A stretch of DNA of 64,000 nt, taken from positions 25,824-89,823 of the forward strand of contig QCFZ01000005.1 of assembly GCA_003278255.1 (NCBI GenBank), read 5' to 3'. The position numbers and the translations under genes were made by a program. Positions 43,071 to 57,072 of this stretch are shown here, piece after piece; positions within the stretch are counted from its first letter, which is position 1, and every line of letters begins with the position of its first letter. The stretch comes from Prochlorococcus sp. AG-363-O15. Its GTDB lineage: Bacteria > Cyanobacteriota > Cyanobacteriia > PCC-6307 > Cyanobiaceae. The notes below the pieces were generated by a model, which was not told the DNA's origin, did not search any database, and saw nothing but the letters and a program-made list of their open reading frames with translations.

Positions 43071-43415
43071 ATGCAAAAGGGCCATAGCCTGAAAATAACT
43101 CCTATAGCTGCCGCTGAGTTAGGTCGGCAGGCCTCTTTTGCTGGAAGTCCTGGTGTTATGCATCTTGATCTTGTTGGGGATAGTTGTGGTGAAGGTTGGT
43201 TGTATATCAGATTGAGGCCTGGTGAATTAGGTGGAGTTCCAGTTGCTAGAACAGATGGAGTAACTCTTTATGCTCCCTCTGAGCAAGTTGATTTATTAAG
43301 TGGATTAACTCTTAATTATTATGGTGATCTCAGTGGAGGTGGCTTTTTAATTAGTACTCCAGAAGGTACTGAAAGTTCCTCTTGCGGTTCAGGTTTTAGA
43401 TCATTAACTGTATGA
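43071..43415 (+). CDS. HesB/IscA-like iron-sulfur accessory domain protein, degenerate Cys motif
   Basis: LKITPIAAAELGRQASFAG...MHLDLVGDSCGEGWLYIRL...SSCGSGFRSLTV; start moved out of the tRNA. Confidence 0.65.
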   Translation: MQKGHSLKITPIAAAELGRQASFAGSPGVMHLDLVGDSCGEGWLYIRLRPGELGGVPVARTDGVTLYAPSEQVDLLSGLTLNYYGDLSGGGFLISTPEGTESSSCGSGFRSLTV

Positions 43416-43444
43416 AATTTTTTCAATAAAGATTAAAGTTGAAA

Positions 43445-43711
43445 TCACTCTTCCTCTGGAAATAGAAGAGTGGCTAGTTCATCTACGTCTACATCGTAAA
43501 CACGTGCAAGACTGCTTTCTATAGCACTTGTGACTTCACCAGGAAGAAAGCGCATCGCATTAAGAGCATCTTCAGTGATTTCATCTGTTAATAGCTTTTC
43601 TTCACTTTCTAATTTCTCATCATTGATCATTGCCATTACCCAACTTTGGTAGGCATATACCAAATCTGAAAATTCGAGTTCGGGGTCATTTAGATCCATC
43701 ATCATGGACAC
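43445..43711 (-). CDS. Conserved hypothetical acidic protein (88 aa)
   Basis: Intact acidic ORF MSMMMDLNDPELEFSDLVYAYQSWVMAMI... Confidence 0.65.
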   Translation of the reverse strand: MSMMMDLNDPELEFSDLVYAYQSWVMAMINDEKLESEEKLLTDEITEDALNAMRFLPGEVTSAIESSLARVYDVDVDELATLLFPEEE

Positions 43712-43754
43712 TGTCTTGTCAGAGTCAACATAAGTCTGACTGTTATAGGAGAAG

Positions 43755-44222
43755 ATGTCTCTTATGGATCAATTTCAAGAAACGAGCTTGCAGGCTAGAG
43801 TTTTTGATTTTGCAATAGCTGAATTGGTTTTTCAGCATAGAACTGGCTTTGATCCTTTATGGACAGTCGATAGTTGGGTGAAATTTTTGATTTGGTTGGC
43901 TTTGAATTGTGGTTTATCCGGAGATAAAGACAGTCTTGAAAATTTTGCAAAATCTTTAGGAGCTCCTTTGACCAGTCGTATGAGAAGAATTTTTTTTGAA
44001 AGGAGGTTAGATGGGCTTGGACTTCGAGTAATGGCTGATCCTGCAGAATCACAAGTTTTGATAATGCCTATTGATGCTTCCAATGCAATGGATTTTGATC
44101 TGGTTTCAGATGCACTGAATCAAGTTGGATTGTTGGAGAGGATTTTATTGGATAGAGATCAATGGCTCCTGCTTGATGCAGTTATTGCGATTCCTTGGAA
44201 AGATTCTTCAAGAGACAATTGA
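43755..44222 (+). CDS. Conserved hypothetical protein (155 aa)
   Basis: Intact ORF filling the gap upstream of valS, same strand. Confidence 0.65.
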   Translation: MSLMDQFQETSLQARVFDFAIAELVFQHRTGFDPLWTVDSWVKFLIWLALNCGLSGDKDSLENFAKSLGAPLTSRMRRIFFERRLDGLGLRVMADPAESQVLIMPIDASNAMDFDLVSDALNQVGLLERILLDRDQWLLLDAVIAIPWKDSSRDN

Positions 44223-44281
44223 TCTAGAAAACGTTTTTGGTAGCGTTTTGCGAGCATAGTTTGAGTGCTTTGCACAATATC

Positions 44282-47083
44282 TTGACTGAGCAAACAGTAT
44301 CTGAGAGTTTTTCTAGGGCAACAAATGCCTTGCCTAAGATCTATGACCCTGCTGGAACCGAAAGTCGTTGGCAGAGGTTGTGGGAGCAGACAGGAGCCTT
44401 TCATCCTGATCCAAAGAACTCAGGAGAACCATTCTCGGTAGTAATACCACCGCCGAATGTCACGGGCAGTCTTCATATGGGACATGCCTTTAATACAGCT
44501 TTAATTGACACAATTGTTCGATTCCAGCGACTACAAGGAAAGAATGTTCTTTGCTTGCCGGGCACAGATCATGCATCTATTGCTGTTCAGACCATTCTAG
44601 AAAAACAGCTTCAAAAGGAAGGATTAAGCAAAGAAGACTTAGGAAGAGATGCTTTTCTGGAGAGAGCATGGGCTTGGCAAGCAGAAAGCGGAGGTCAAAT
44701 AGTCGATCAACTTCGACGTCTTGGTTATTCAGTTGATTGGCAAAGACAGAGGTTTACTTTGGATGAGAGTCTTACTAAGGCTGTCTCAGAAGCTTTTGTT
44801 CGTTTATATGAGCAAAATTTGATTTATAGGGGGGAATATCTTGTTAATTGGTGTCCTGCTTCTGGATCAGCTGTAAGTGATCTTGAGGTTGAGATGAAAG
44901 AGGTAGATGGAAATCTATGGCATTTTCGTTATCCATTGAAGAGAGAATCAGATATTGATGGCAGAACTCATCTTGAGGTTGCTACAACTCGGCCTGAAAC
45001 TATGTTGGGTGATGTGGCTGTAGCAGTTAATCCATCAGATGAGCGATATAGCCATCTTGTTGGACAGAAATTAATTTTGCCGTTTTTAGGTAGAGAGATT
45101 CCAATAATTGCAGATGAACATGTTGATAAAGATTTTGGCTCAGGTTGCGTAAAAGTTACCCCAGCTCATGACCCTAATGATTTTGCAATAGGTCAGAGAC
45201 ATGATTTACCTCAGATCACAGTGATGAATAAGAACGGGAGCATGAATAATCAGGCTGGACCTTTTGAGGGTTTAGATCGTTTTGATGCGCGTAAAGCTGT
45301 AGTGGATGCTTTAGATCAGCTTGGATTGTTGTCCAAAGTAGAGCCACATCGTCATAGCGTTCCCTATTCAGAAAGAGGCAAGGTCCCAGTGGAACCTCTT
45401 CTGTCTACACAGTGGTTTGTAAGTATGGAAACCATGTCTGCAAGATGTCGAGGACATCTTGAAAAAGGAGAACCTCGTTTTATCCCAGATCGTTGGACAA
45501 AAGTTTATCTAGACTGGCTTACTGATATACGTGATTGGTGTATAAGTCGGCAGCTTTGGTGGGGGCATCGTATTCCTGCTTGGTTTGTAGTTAGTGAGAC
45601 AAATGGAACACAGATTGACTCCACTCCTTATGTAGTTGCACGCTCTGAAGATGAAGCCTTGATTTTGGCTAAGAAGCAATTTGGGGATTCTGCTCTTATT
45701 GAGCAAGACCAGGATGTTTTAGATACATGGTTCTCAAGTGGTTTATGGCCATTTTCAACTTTAGGTTGGCCTGACCAAACTCATCTTGATTTAGATCGTT
45801 GGTATCCAACAAGCACATTAGTTACGGGGTTCGACATCATTTTCTTTTGGGTAGCACGGATGACAATGATGGCTGGTACTTTTACTGGGCGGATGCCATT
45901 TGCGGATGTTTATATCCATGGTTTGGTAAGAGATGAGCAGAATCGTAAAATGAGCAAAAGTGCTGGGAATGGTATTGATCCTTTATTGCTAATTGATACT
46001 TATGGAACAGATGCTTTACGTTTTGCTTTAGTTAGAGAAGTTGCAGGGGCTGGCCAGGATATTCGACTTGATTTTGATAGAAACAAAGGGACTTCTGCCA
46101 CAGTTGAAGCATCTAGAAACTTTGCTAATAAATTGTGGAATGCTACTAGATTTGCTCTTATTAATCTTGGCGATGAATTATTCGATGATTTAGATGAAAA
46201 TGACAAATCTCATTTCCAATTAAGTGATTATTGGATTTTATCTAAACTAGCTAGATTGAATAAGGATGTTACCAGACTGTATCAAGAATATGGACTTGGT
46301 GAAGCTGCAAAGTGTTTATATGAGTTTGCCTGGAATGATTTTTGTGATTGGTATTTGGAGTTAATTAAACGTCGTTTGAATCCTAAAGATCCTAAGAGTC
46401 AAGAAGCACTTGCTGATCAGTTAATTGCAAGGAAGGTTCTTTTTAATGTGTTGAAAGATTTCTTAGTTATGATGCATCCTATGATGCCTCATTTAACCGA
46501 AGAACTTTGGCATGCTTTGACTGGCTTTTCGGAGGAGAATCTCCTTGCTTTGCAAGTTTGGCCTGAACTAAATGAGGAATTTATTGACAAAGAATTAGAA
46601 ACATCTTTTTGTGAATTATTCTCTTCAATTAGATTAGTTCGTAATCTTAGGGCAGTAGCAGGATTGAAGCCTGCACAAAATGCCCCAGTTCGTTTTATCA
46701 CGTCTAAAAAATCATTAACTGCTATTTTGCAAAAGTCAAAAGTTGACATTCAAGTGTTAACTCGGGCAAATCGCTTAGAGATTTTAGAGCCAGAGATTGC
46801 AACAAAAAAACCTATTGCTAAAGCTATTGCTGGTGTAAGTGGTGAATTGGAAGTTCTTGTTCCTTTAGAAGGTTTGGTTGATATAGATGCTCTTCGAGCT
46901 CGCCTTCAAAAGGATATTTCTAAGGCGGAAAAGGAAATTATAGTTTTGAAAGGAAGGCTGGCTAATCCAAACTTTTCTGAAAAAGCACCAAAGCATGTTG
47001 TGACTGAATGCAGAAAGAATCTGAGTGAATTTCAAGCTCAAGCTGATCTTGCAAGAAAGAGATTGTCTGACCTTGCTTCATAA
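44282..47083 (+). CDS. valS: Valyl-tRNA synthetase (likely TTG start)
   Basis: [46 protein letters not shown]-terminal coiled coil. Confidence 0.97.
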   Translation: MTEQTVSESFSRATNALPKIYDPAGTESRWQRLWEQTGAFHPDPKNSGEPFSVVIPPPNVTGSLHMGHAFNTALIDTIVRFQRLQGKNVLCLPGTDHASIAVQTILEKQLQKEGLSKEDLGRDAFLERAWAWQAESGGQIVDQLRRLGYSVDWQRQRFTLDESLTKAVSEAFVRLYEQNLIYRGEYLVNWCPASGSAVSDLEVEMKEVDGNLWHFRYPLKRESDIDGRTHLEVATTRPETMLGDVAVAVNPSDERYSHLVGQKLILPFLGREIPIIADEHVDKDFGSGCVKVTPAHDPNDFAIGQRHDLPQITVMNKNGSMNNQAGPFEGLDRFDARKAVVDALDQLGLLSKVEPHRHSVPYSERGKVPVEPLLSTQWFVSMETMSARCRGHLEKGEPRFIPDRWTKVYLDWLTDIRDWCISRQLWWGHRIPAWFVVSETNGTQIDSTPYVVARSEDEALILAKKQFGDSALIEQDQDVLDTWFSSGLWPFSTLGWPDQTHLDLDRWYPTSTLVTGFDIIFFWVARMTMMAGTFTGRMPFADVYIHGLVRDEQNRKMSKSAGNGIDPLLLIDTYGTDALRFALVREVAGAGQDIRLDFDRNKGTSATVEASRNFANKLWNATRFALINLGDELFDDLDENDKSHFQLSDYWILSKLARLNKDVTRLYQEYGLGEAAKCLYEFAWNDFCDWYLELIKRRLNPKDPKSQEALADQLIARKVLFNVLKDFLVMMHPMMPHLTEELWHALTGFSEENLLALQVWPELNEEFIDKELETSFCELFSSIRLVRNLRAVAGLKPAQNAPVRFITSKKSLTAILQKSKVDIQVLTRANRLEILEPEIATKKPIAKAIAGVSGELEVLVPLEGLVDIDALRARLQKDISKAEKEIIVLKGRLANPNFSEKAPKHVVTECRKNLSEFQAQADLARKRLSDLAS

Positions 47084-47206
47084 GATAGTAAATTAAAGTG
47101 CTAAAGAATTCAATTTGTCAAAGATCTAGAAAAATCTTTATTTTCAGATGTACTGGGTTATCTTTAAATGATTTGGTAATATTAGCCGAAAATTTCACCT
47201 TTCTAG

Positions 47207-47842
47207 GTGATGCAAATGTTTGATTTTAGTGTGTGGGTTGAAAGTTTCTTACCATTTTTTCAAACACCTTTCGGCATAATTGTATTTATTCCGTTCTATG
47301 CATTATGGGTTTCTTTTTTATTGCCAGGTATTTGGATTTCCATGATTGCAGGTGCTATTTATGGTACATGGATAGGTAGTATTGTTGTCTTTATAGGTGC
47401 TTTTCTTGGAGCAGAAATAACATTTTATTTAGGACGAACATTGTTACGGACTTGGGCACAAAAGCGCATGGCTGAATTCCCTAAATTTCAACTTGCTCAG
47501 CAAGCGGTTAGTAGAGAAGGATTAAAATTGATTCTTTTAACTCGTCTTTCACCTGCATTTCCATTTAGCCTGCTTAACTTTGTTTATGGATTAAGTGATG
47601 TTCGATGGCGAGATTACACTATTGGTTTGATAGGTGTTTTGCCAGGGACAATCTTGTTTTGCGGATTAGGTTCCTTGGCAGGTGATTTTATGCGATTTGG
47701 TGCTGTTTTATCAGGCAGGACAGATACGCATTCTTTTGTGATTCGTGTTGTTGGTTTATTAGCTACTTTGGGAGTTGTTTTTTTGGTGACTAGTGCAGTG
47801 AGAAGAGCTCTTCAGGAATCTGAGTCGAGTGAATCATCTTGA
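47207..47842 (+). CDS. TVP38/TMEM64 (DedA-like) membrane protein
   Basis: GAIYGTWIGSIVVFIGAFLGAEITFYLGR; LILLTRLSPAFPFSLLNFVYGLSDVRWRDYTIGL. Confidence 0.88.
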   Translation: MMQMFDFSVWVESFLPFFQTPFGIIVFIPFYALWVSFLLPGIWISMIAGAIYGTWIGSIVVFIGAFLGAEITFYLGRTLLRTWAQKRMAEFPKFQLAQQAVSREGLKLILLTRLSPAFPFSLLNFVYGLSDVRWRDYTIGLIGVLPGTILFCGLGSLAGDFMRFGAVLSGRTDTHSFVIRVVGLLATLGVVFLVTSAVRRALQESESSESS

Positions 47843-48001
47843 TCTGGCAAGTTCCAATCTTTAATAATTGCTATAAGAATAAACCATCCAAGTCTTATCT
47901 TTGCTATTATTCCTGGCTTGTCTAAAAGGCTTAAATATTTTGCTCGGCCACAAGGTGTTTTGATTAAACTGTTGATTTTTTTGGAAGGCATTTTTGTAAA
48001 T

Positions 48002-50537
<2,536 letters not shown>

Positions 50538-50655
50538 TGGCTCTCAGCAAATGAGTAAAGAGTATGACTGACTAACTTAGAAGTGTGGTGGTTTCAGATG
50601 CAAAGAGTTTTGGGCAGACTGGTATTGATTAATTAAGGGCAATGTCCCAAAGGCC

Positions 50656-51210
50656 TTGATGTCCTTGATTCCTCTCTTGCCACTGTTTCACCAATACAAC
50701 AGACAGTTTTTTGATGATGCTTTAACAGTTCGTTCTAAACCAAGGGTTGCCTTGAGATGGAGTGATGCCCGTTTGCGAAAGACTGCGGGTTTCTATCGGC
50801 GCGGAAATTTAGTCTCTGGACCACATACTTCAGAAATTGTTTTATCTAGTCCTCTTTTAAGGAATCTTCCTGGAACAGCAACCCAAAGCACACTTTGTCA
50901 TGAGATGATCCACGCATGGATTGATCTAGTTTTGAACGTGAAAGAAGGTCATGGGCATTTTTTTCGTTCAAAAATGAATTTGATTAATTCTTCTCAAGAT
51001 AGTTTTCGGATTAACGTCAGACATAAGTTTCCAGTTCCTTCCACTCAACCTAAGTGGTTGGCTCTTTGCCCGTCTTGTGGATTGGAGTTCCCTTATAAGC
51101 GGTTAGTGCGCGGGGCAGCTTGTAGAAAATGCTGTGATGCCCATCATCGGGGTCATTGGGATGAAAGCTGTCTTTTGATTTATAAACCTTTTTCTGTGAA
51201 GGAGTGCTGA
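50656..51210 (+). CDS. SprT-like zinc metallopeptidase-fold protein
   Basis: LCHEMIHAWI (HExxH), downstream H, and C-terminal CPSCG...CRKC ribbon. Confidence 0.9.
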   Translation: MMSLIPLLPLFHQYNRQFFDDALTVRSKPRVALRWSDARLRKTAGFYRRGNLVSGPHTSEIVLSSPLLRNLPGTATQSTLCHEMIHAWIDLVLNVKEGHGHFFRSKMNLINSSQDSFRINVRHKFPVPSTQPKWLALCPSCGLEFPYKRLVRGAACRKCCDAHHRGHWDESCLLIYKPFSVKEC

Positions 51211-51211
51211 G

Positions 51212-51307
51212 GTGGATTTATTTTTTTTAGTGCTTCAGTTGAGTGGTGTCTCAATTGCATTCATTGGTTGTCAAAGGGAATATTGGCTTAGCCGCAGACG
51301 ACGTTAA
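51212..51307 (+). CDS. Candidate 31-aa small membrane protein (GTG start; absent from the supplied ORF track)
   Basis: Translation MDLFFLVLQLSGVSIAFIGCQREYWLSRRRR*; AAGGAG Shine-Dalgarno-like motif just upstream; 1 nt after the sprT-like stop and 9 nt before the next ATG. Confidence 0.55.
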   Translation: MDLFFLVLQLSGVSIAFIGCQREYWLSRRRR

Positions 51308-51316
51308 TTTGTAAAG

Positions 51317-51835
51317 ATGGATTTGAATCAACAAAGTCAGAAACGCCGTTATTCCTCAAGAGATCCTTTGGATAGAAGAGTTGATAAATGGATTGAAACG
51401 GGACGACAGTTTGTGGACGGGGTTGCAGGTAATCGACCAGGGAAGCGTCGACCAGGAAAAATTGTGCGCAATTCAACCTCAAACCTAGAAAATATGGGAA
51501 GGTGGGTTGGTGACAAGATTGATTGGTTTCTTGAAGATGAAGATGCATGGTTGGAACCATGGCAGTCAGAGGTACAAGTAAGTTCTGTGACTACGAAAAA
51601 ACCTCTACATGCCATTTCTCGTCGAATGTTGAAGTCAAGTGCTTCATCTACAAGTGATTTTCAGGCTGATGATTTATCGGATCAGTGGCCTTCAGAAGAC
51701 AATTTTCGTATTGATAGATGGCAAAGAGGCCAAGTCCAAACCGGTGAGAATTTGCAAGCTCGGTCTGAACCAAACTCGAAACCATTGATTACGCAAAGAA
51801 GACAGCTCCCAAGATCTAGTAGAAGAAAAGATTGA
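51317..51835 (+). CDS. Conserved hypothetical basic protein
   Basis: Intact 172-aa ORF; MGRWVGDKIDWFLEDEDAWLEPW. Confidence 0.7.
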   Translation: MDLNQQSQKRRYSSRDPLDRRVDKWIETGRQFVDGVAGNRPGKRRPGKIVRNSTSNLENMGRWVGDKIDWFLEDEDAWLEPWQSEVQVSSVTTKKPLHAISRRMLKSSASSTSDFQADDLSDQWPSEDNFRIDRWQRGQVQTGENLQARSEPNSKPLITQRRQLPRSSRRKD

Positions 51836-51863
51836 ATATATTGATTTTATACAGATTTCTGTT

Positions 51864-52298
51864 CTAAAAATTAGTACTATTTGGTTTGATAATCTGAAAA
51901 TTACATCCTTGTTGGGTTAATTCGATATTTACTTCTTTAATAAGTTCTTTTGGTAAATCTTTTGCCATATCTTCGGCAGTTGCATCAATAGATGGTGATC
52001 CTTTCTCAAGAGCATTCAGTAGTGCAGCCCATTGCTCAACTTGAAGCTTTCTACTGATTGGTTGGTGACCAGTCTTTTCAAAAAAAGCCTTGCATACCTT
52101 TGCATTCCATAGAGAACTATTTTGAGGATTCCGCGGTAATTGATTGCAGGCAGCCCCAGCTTTTATAGCACTTGGGGTAGGGCGTCCATGACGATCTCGC
52201 CAGCCTTGTTTTTGGAGTGTTCTTCCACAATTAAGACTTGATATTCCGTAAATTTCTCCCAAATCTTTAATGCTTAACCAAGTTGAAAGTTTCGCCAT
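51864..52298 (-). CDS. Conserved hypothetical protein
   Basis: MAKLSTWLSIKDLGEIYGISSLNCGRTLQKQGWRDRHGRPTPSAIKAGAA; HTH-like N-terminus. Confidence 0.65.
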   Translation of the reverse strand: MAKLSTWLSIKDLGEIYGISSLNCGRTLQKQGWRDRHGRPTPSAIKAGAACNQLPRNPQNSSLWNAKVCKAFFEKTGHQPISRKLQVEQWAALLNALEKGSPSIDATAEDMAKDLPKELIKEVNIELTQQGCNFQIIKPNSTNF

Positions 52299-52399
52299 GA
52301 GATGAGAAGTCTCTAACACTATCTTCCGGACTAAATGAGACTTGGCAAGTTATTAAGCAAGCTCTATTAAATATAGAAATATTTTTATTTAATAGAGTT

Positions 52400-52948
52400 T
52401 TACTCTTTTTTGCGAGGTGTTACCCCAAGCCAAGTTTCAAGTTTTGGGCTGAAAACTTCTCTTATTACTGTGAGTTCACGTTCGTGTCTGAAAAATCGAT
52501 AATGCCGACTCCAAAAAGGTCCTGGCATTTTAAAACCTTCTTCCAACCAAGAGGCAGTTACTAAAGCAAGGCCATCAACTTCGCGAAAAAGTTCAGATCT
52601 ACCTTGAGTCAGACTCTTCCAGATTGGTTGATGTTTATTTTGAAGATGCTGTTCTGCTTCTAATTGATTCCACCAACTTTCTGCCCAAGCAAGTGTTTGG
52701 GACCCACAAATCAGCCAAACTTGTCTTCTTAACAAAGGGGGTGTTAGTTCTTTGATTTCAATTGGCGCTCGCTCATCTGGTTGATTTTCTGTTTCCATGG
52801 CAATTAGTTTGACCTGAACTTCATGGCCAGTTAGTAAACGAAGGTGCCTTGTTGGACTGCCATCACCTAATAGCATTAGTTGCCATGCGCCAGGAAGATT
52901 TGCAGGCCCCTTCCCTGCTAAAACTGCCTCAGTAGGCGCTTGCCACAA
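52400..52948 (-). CDS. Cyanobacterial chorismate lyase-like protein
   Basis: WQLMLLGDGSPTRHLRLLTGHEVQVKLI; RRQVWLICGSQTLAWAESWW. Confidence 0.8.
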   Translation of the reverse strand: MWQAPTEAVLAGKGPANLPGAWQLMLLGDGSPTRHLRLLTGHEVQVKLIAMETENQPDERAPIEIKELTPPLLRRQVWLICGSQTLAWAESWWNQLEAEQHLQNKHQPIWKSLTQGRSELFREVDGLALVTASWLEEGFKMPGPFWSRHYRFFRHERELTVIREVFSPKLETWLGVTPRKKE

Positions 52949-53023
52949 TGGCTTTGGTGAGATTAGTAGTGATCTTTCCAGAATCCACCTCCAACAATCA
53001 TTAGATTATTGTGATTTTTGTAT

Positions 53024-54991
53024 TCAATCTGATTCATTTTTGATTGATGATTTAGTTCTTTGTTGGCTTTGTAGTTTTAGCCATACTAATAATGCAGTTA
53101 AATCTGCTTTGCTGACTCCTGGCAAGTCAGCTGCATGACCAAAGCTTTTAGGGCGAGCTGTAACTAATCGTTCACGGGCTTCTTGAGAAATAGTTTGAAC
53201 TTTACTGTAGTCGATGTCTGTAGGGAGTAGTGTCTTTCGTTGCTTTTTTATTTGCTCTATCTGTTTTTTTTGTCGTTCTAGATACCCACTATATTTAATA
53301 TCAATTTCGGCTCCTTCTAAGATGCTAAGTGGCTGATTTTTATCAGCTAAGCCTAGATTAATAAGATCGCGAATATGAAATCCAGGTCGACGTAATAAAT
53401 CAGCAAGAGTTATAGAACCTTTAATTGGAGCACCAGTTTGATCAAATATTTCTTGAGCTCGTATATCACTTGATTTTAAACGATGTTTATTTAGTCGTTC
53501 CTTTTCATTGGTCAGCATAGTTTCTTTTGTTTGAAATATTTTCCACCTTCTTTCATCAATTAATCCTAATTCATATCCTATTTTAGTTAGCCTTCTGTCG
53601 GCATTATCTCCTCGAAGTATTAAGCGATATTCACTTCGACTAGTAAGCACTCTATATGGTTCTTTTAGGTCTTTGCTTACTAAATCATCAATCATTGTTC
53701 CAATATAACTATCTTCTCGAGGAAAAGTAATTGCTTCTTGATTTTTGATGAATCTCGATGCATTAAGGCCTGCTACTAATCCTTGAGCAGCAGCTTCTTC
53801 GTATCCTGTAGTTCCATTTAATTGTCCTGCACTAAATAATCCTGAGATTCTTTTTGTTTCTAATGAAGGTAAAAGTTGAGTCGCAGGAAGATAATCATAT
53901 TCTACTGCGTATGCAGGTCGTAACATGACACAATTTTCAAGTCCAGGTAAAGTTCTGAGTAATTCAAGTTGTAGTCTTTCGGGTAAACCAGTGGATAATC
54001 CTTGCAGATAAATTTCTGGTGTATCTAGACCCTCTGGCTCTAGAAAGATTTGGTGAGACTCTTTGTCAGAAAATCTTACAATTTTATCTTCAATTGATGG
54101 ACAATATCTTGGCCCTTTGCTATCAATAAAACCTCCATATATAGGAGTTAAATGTAGATTATCTTTGATTAATTGATGTGTATATTTTGTGGTTCTCGTT
54201 ATATGGCAACTGACTTGTTTGCCACTGATCCATGATTTAGGATCAAAAGAAAAAAATCTATCCGACGCATCGCTAGCTTGTTCTTCTAGGTCATCAAGTT
54301 TAATAGTTCTTCGATCCACTCTTGGAGGGGTTCCAGTTTTAAGCCGAGAAGTTTTAAATCCTAGGTTTTGCAGTGCTTCAGTCAATCCTTCGGAGGCTTG
54401 CTCTCCAGCACGGCCTGCAGACATTGATTGATTTCCTACCCATATTTTTCCTCCTAAGAAAGTACCTGTTGTAAGAACAACTGCTTTGGCAAAATAAATA
54501 CTTCCAAAGTAGGTTTTGATTCCTTTGATTACTCCAATGGGTGTTTCAGTTTGATTCTTATTTGAATAATTTGGATTACTTATTTCTTCAATTTCTAATC
54601 CAGTGACCATTGCTTCGCGGAGGTAGAGATTAGGGGTCTCTTGAAGCAAGTGCACCATTCGACGAGAATATAAACGCTTATCTGTTTGAGCTCGTAGAGC
54701 CCAAACAGCAGGGCCCCGACTTGCATTTAGAACACGCTTTTGAATAGCAGTTTCATCAGCTAATTTCCCTATCACACCTCCAAGAGCATCGACTTCATGG
54801 ACCAGTTGACTTTTGGCAGGGCCACCAACTGCGGGATTACAAGGTTGCCAAGCTATGCGATCTAAATTCAGTGTAAATAATGCTGTTGATAGTCCAAGGC
54901 GGGCAGAAGTTATCGCAGCTTCACAACCTGCATGACCTCCTCCAACAACGATTATGTCGAAGTTTTCGTTAGGGAGTGAGGTTTCTTTCAT
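53024..54991 (-). CDS. mnmG: tRNA uridine-5-carboxymethylaminomethyl modification enzyme
   Basis: [62 protein letters not shown]. Confidence 0.98.
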   Translation of the reverse strand: MKETSLPNENFDIIVVGGGHAGCEAAITSARLGLSTALFTLNLDRIAWQPCNPAVGGPAKSQLVHEVDALGGVIGKLADETAIQKRVLNASRGPAVWALRAQTDKRLYSRRMVHLLQETPNLYLREAMVTGLEIEEISNPNYSNKNQTETPIGVIKGIKTYFGSIYFAKAVVLTTGTFLGGKIWVGNQSMSAGRAGEQASEGLTEALQNLGFKTSRLKTGTPPRVDRRTIKLDDLEEQASDASDRFFSFDPKSWISGKQVSCHITRTTKYTHQLIKDNLHLTPIYGGFIDSKGPRYCPSIEDKIVRFSDKESHQIFLEPEGLDTPEIYLQGLSTGLPERLQLELLRTLPGLENCVMLRPAYAVEYDYLPATQLLPSLETKRISGLFSAGQLNGTTGYEEAAAQGLVAGLNASRFIKNQEAITFPREDSYIGTMIDDLVSKDLKEPYRVLTSRSEYRLILRGDNADRRLTKIGYELGLIDERRWKIFQTKETMLTNEKERLNKHRLKSSDIRAQEIFDQTGAPIKGSITLADLLRRPGFHIRDLINLGLADKNQPLSILEGAEIDIKYSGYLERQKKQIEQIKKQRKTLLPTDIDYSKVQTISQEARERLVTARPKSFGHAADLPGVSKADLTALLVWLKLQSQQRTKSSIKNESD

Positions 54992-55026
54992 TGGCTGATT
55001 CTATTCTTGTAACTTTTCTGTGAACT

Positions 55027-56442
55027 TTAAGCGGCTAAATTTCTAAACCTTGTGAATTGAGGTTCAAATAACAACTTGACCGTTCCTACTGGGCCATTGC
55101 GATGTTTAGTCACTATTACTTCAGTAATACCCCTATCGGGAGTCTCAGGATTGTAGTATTCATCTCTATAAATCATTAGCACTAGGTCTGCATCTTGTTC
55201 GATCGAGCCAGATTCTCTCAGATCACTTAACATTGGACGTTTGTTGGTTCTAGATTCCACTCCTCTACTAAGTTGGGATAGTGCTACTACAGGAACCTTC
55301 ATTTCTCTCGCTAATCCTTTTAATCCACGTGTGATTCTGGATAATTCTTGAACTCGATTGTCAGGAGTTGATCCTTCCATTAGTTGCAAATAATCTATAA
55401 CAACTAACCCAAGTTCTTTACCTTGTTCAGCCATCAATCTTCTACATAAAGATCGCATTTCTAGAACACCAAGATTGGGTTTGTCATCGATGTAGATAGG
55501 AAGTTGACCAAGTGTGTTAATTCCTTGTCCCAGTAGAGGCCACTCTTCTTGTTGTAATCGGCCTGTGCGAAGTCTTCCACTTTCTATTCCTACTTCCATA
55601 GAAAGAAGACGATAAGTTAGTTGTTCTTTACTCATTTCTAGGCTAAATACGCAAACAGGAAGGTTGTGTAGTTGCGCTACATTTTTCGCCAGGTTTAAAA
55701 CTATGGATGTTTTTCCCATTGCAGGTCTTCCAGCAACAATGATTAAGTCACTACGTTGTAGGCCTTGGGTCATTGCATCAAGGTCATAAAAGTTGACAGG
55801 AATTCCTGCTACTGATGTTCCCAGAGATCGACTCTCTATTTCATTAAATGTACTTGTGAGAATTTCTGCCGTAGGTGTTAATCCTTTGGAAGGTTTCTCT
55901 TGACTAATTGAAAAAATTGTTTGTTCTGCTTTATCAAGTACTTCTTCCATTGGTAAATTCTGGTTAAAACCTAATTTGATAACTTCGTTGCCTGAGCGGA
56001 TTAATTGCCTGCGTAGGAATTTGTCCATTACCAGTCTGGCCACTTGCTCGATTGATGCAGTAGATGCCACTCTTTCCACAAGTTCAACTAAGCGATTGCT
56101 GCCACCTACTTTTTCTAAAGAACCTGTATCTGCTAACCAAGCTGTCATAGCAGTGAGATCAGTTGGCTTGCCTTGGCTATGCAGCATTAGAGCTGTTCTG
56201 TAGATTTCGCGATGCGCGTTTAGATAAAAGGCTTCTGGCTGAATTAAATCTGCTACTCGACTAATTGCATCAGGATCTAAAAGAATTCCGCCTAATACGG
56301 CTTCTTCAGCCTCCAGATTCTGAGGTGGTAAAGAGTCTTGGTGTGCTTCAAATTTTGGCGCTCGCTGCTTTGAGGTTTCGCCTGAAGCGCCAGACCCTTG
56401 CTTGGGAGCATCTCCATTGTTTGAAAGCTGAACGCTCTCCAT
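55027..56442 (-). CDS. dnaB: Replicative DNA helicase, no intein
   Basis: LPPQNLEAEEAVLGGILLD; IIVAGRPAMGKTSIVLNLA; LVVIDYLQLMEG. Confidence 0.97.
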   Translation of the reverse strand: MESVQLSNNGDAPKQGSGASGETSKQRAPKFEAHQDSLPPQNLEAEEAVLGGILLDPDAISRVADLIQPEAFYLNAHREIYRTALMLHSQGKPTDLTAMTAWLADTGSLEKVGGSNRLVELVERVASTASIEQVARLVMDKFLRRQLIRSGNEVIKLGFNQNLPMEEVLDKAEQTIFSISQEKPSKGLTPTAEILTSTFNEIESRSLGTSVAGIPVNFYDLDAMTQGLQRSDLIIVAGRPAMGKTSIVLNLAKNVAQLHNLPVCVFSLEMSKEQLTYRLLSMEVGIESGRLRTGRLQQEEWPLLGQGINTLGQLPIYIDDKPNLGVLEMRSLCRRLMAEQGKELGLVVIDYLQLMEGSTPDNRVQELSRITRGLKGLAREMKVPVVALSQLSRGVESRTNKRPMLSDLRESGSIEQDADLVLMIYRDEYYNPETPDRGITEVIVTKHRNGPVGTVKLLFEPQFTRFRNLAA

Positions 56443-56503
56443 AAAGAGGGGCCTTGCGAAATAGAGACTTACTTTGGCTTGTTAGATAAACCCTGCAACC
56501 AAT

Positions 56504-56962
56504 TCAATAACTAATGACTTCAAGGTTAATTTCTGCAGTGACTTCGCTGTGAAGCTTGACTTGGACCTTGTATTTGCCAGTCCGATGTATTTCTGGAACA
56601 GTGATGTCTCTGCGATCAATTTCTTTTTTGGTTGCTTCTTGGATCACTTCAGCTACGTCTCCATTGGTAACTGTTCCAAATAAAACATCATCTTCCCCAA
56701 TTTGTTTCTTAACTGTGAATCTCCCGATGGTTACAAGGGCGGTTTGGAAATCCAAGGCTTCTTGTTTTAAAGCAGCCTCATGTTCAGCTTGTTTGGCTTT
56801 TCTATGCTCAACCTGTTTAAGCACAGCTGGAGTAACAGGTAATGCTTTACCAAAAGGGAATAGGAAGTTTCTGGCGTATCCGGGAGCTACTTCAACTAGG
56901 TCTCCATCTTTACCTAGGCTGATTACATCCTCATTGAGGACAATTTGAACGCGCTTGGCCAT
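56504..56962 (-). CDS. rplI: 50S ribosomal protein L9
   Basis: [40 protein letters not shown]. Confidence 0.97.
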   Translation of the reverse strand: MAKRVQIVLNEDVISLGKDGDLVEVAPGYARNFLFPFGKALPVTPAVLKQVEHRKAKQAEHEAALKQEALDFQTALVTIGRFTVKKQIGEDDVLFGTVTNGDVAEVIQEATKKEIDRRDITVPEIHRTGKYKVQVKLHSEVTAEINLEVISY

Positions 56963-57072
56963 TGCAGTAAAAATCAACGATTGCAGTCCGTTTGATTAGG
57001 TTACGACGCTGTGGGTCTTTGATCTGATCTTCTTGAAGTGCTGAGAGTCAAAGTCAATATGAAATTTAGTTT

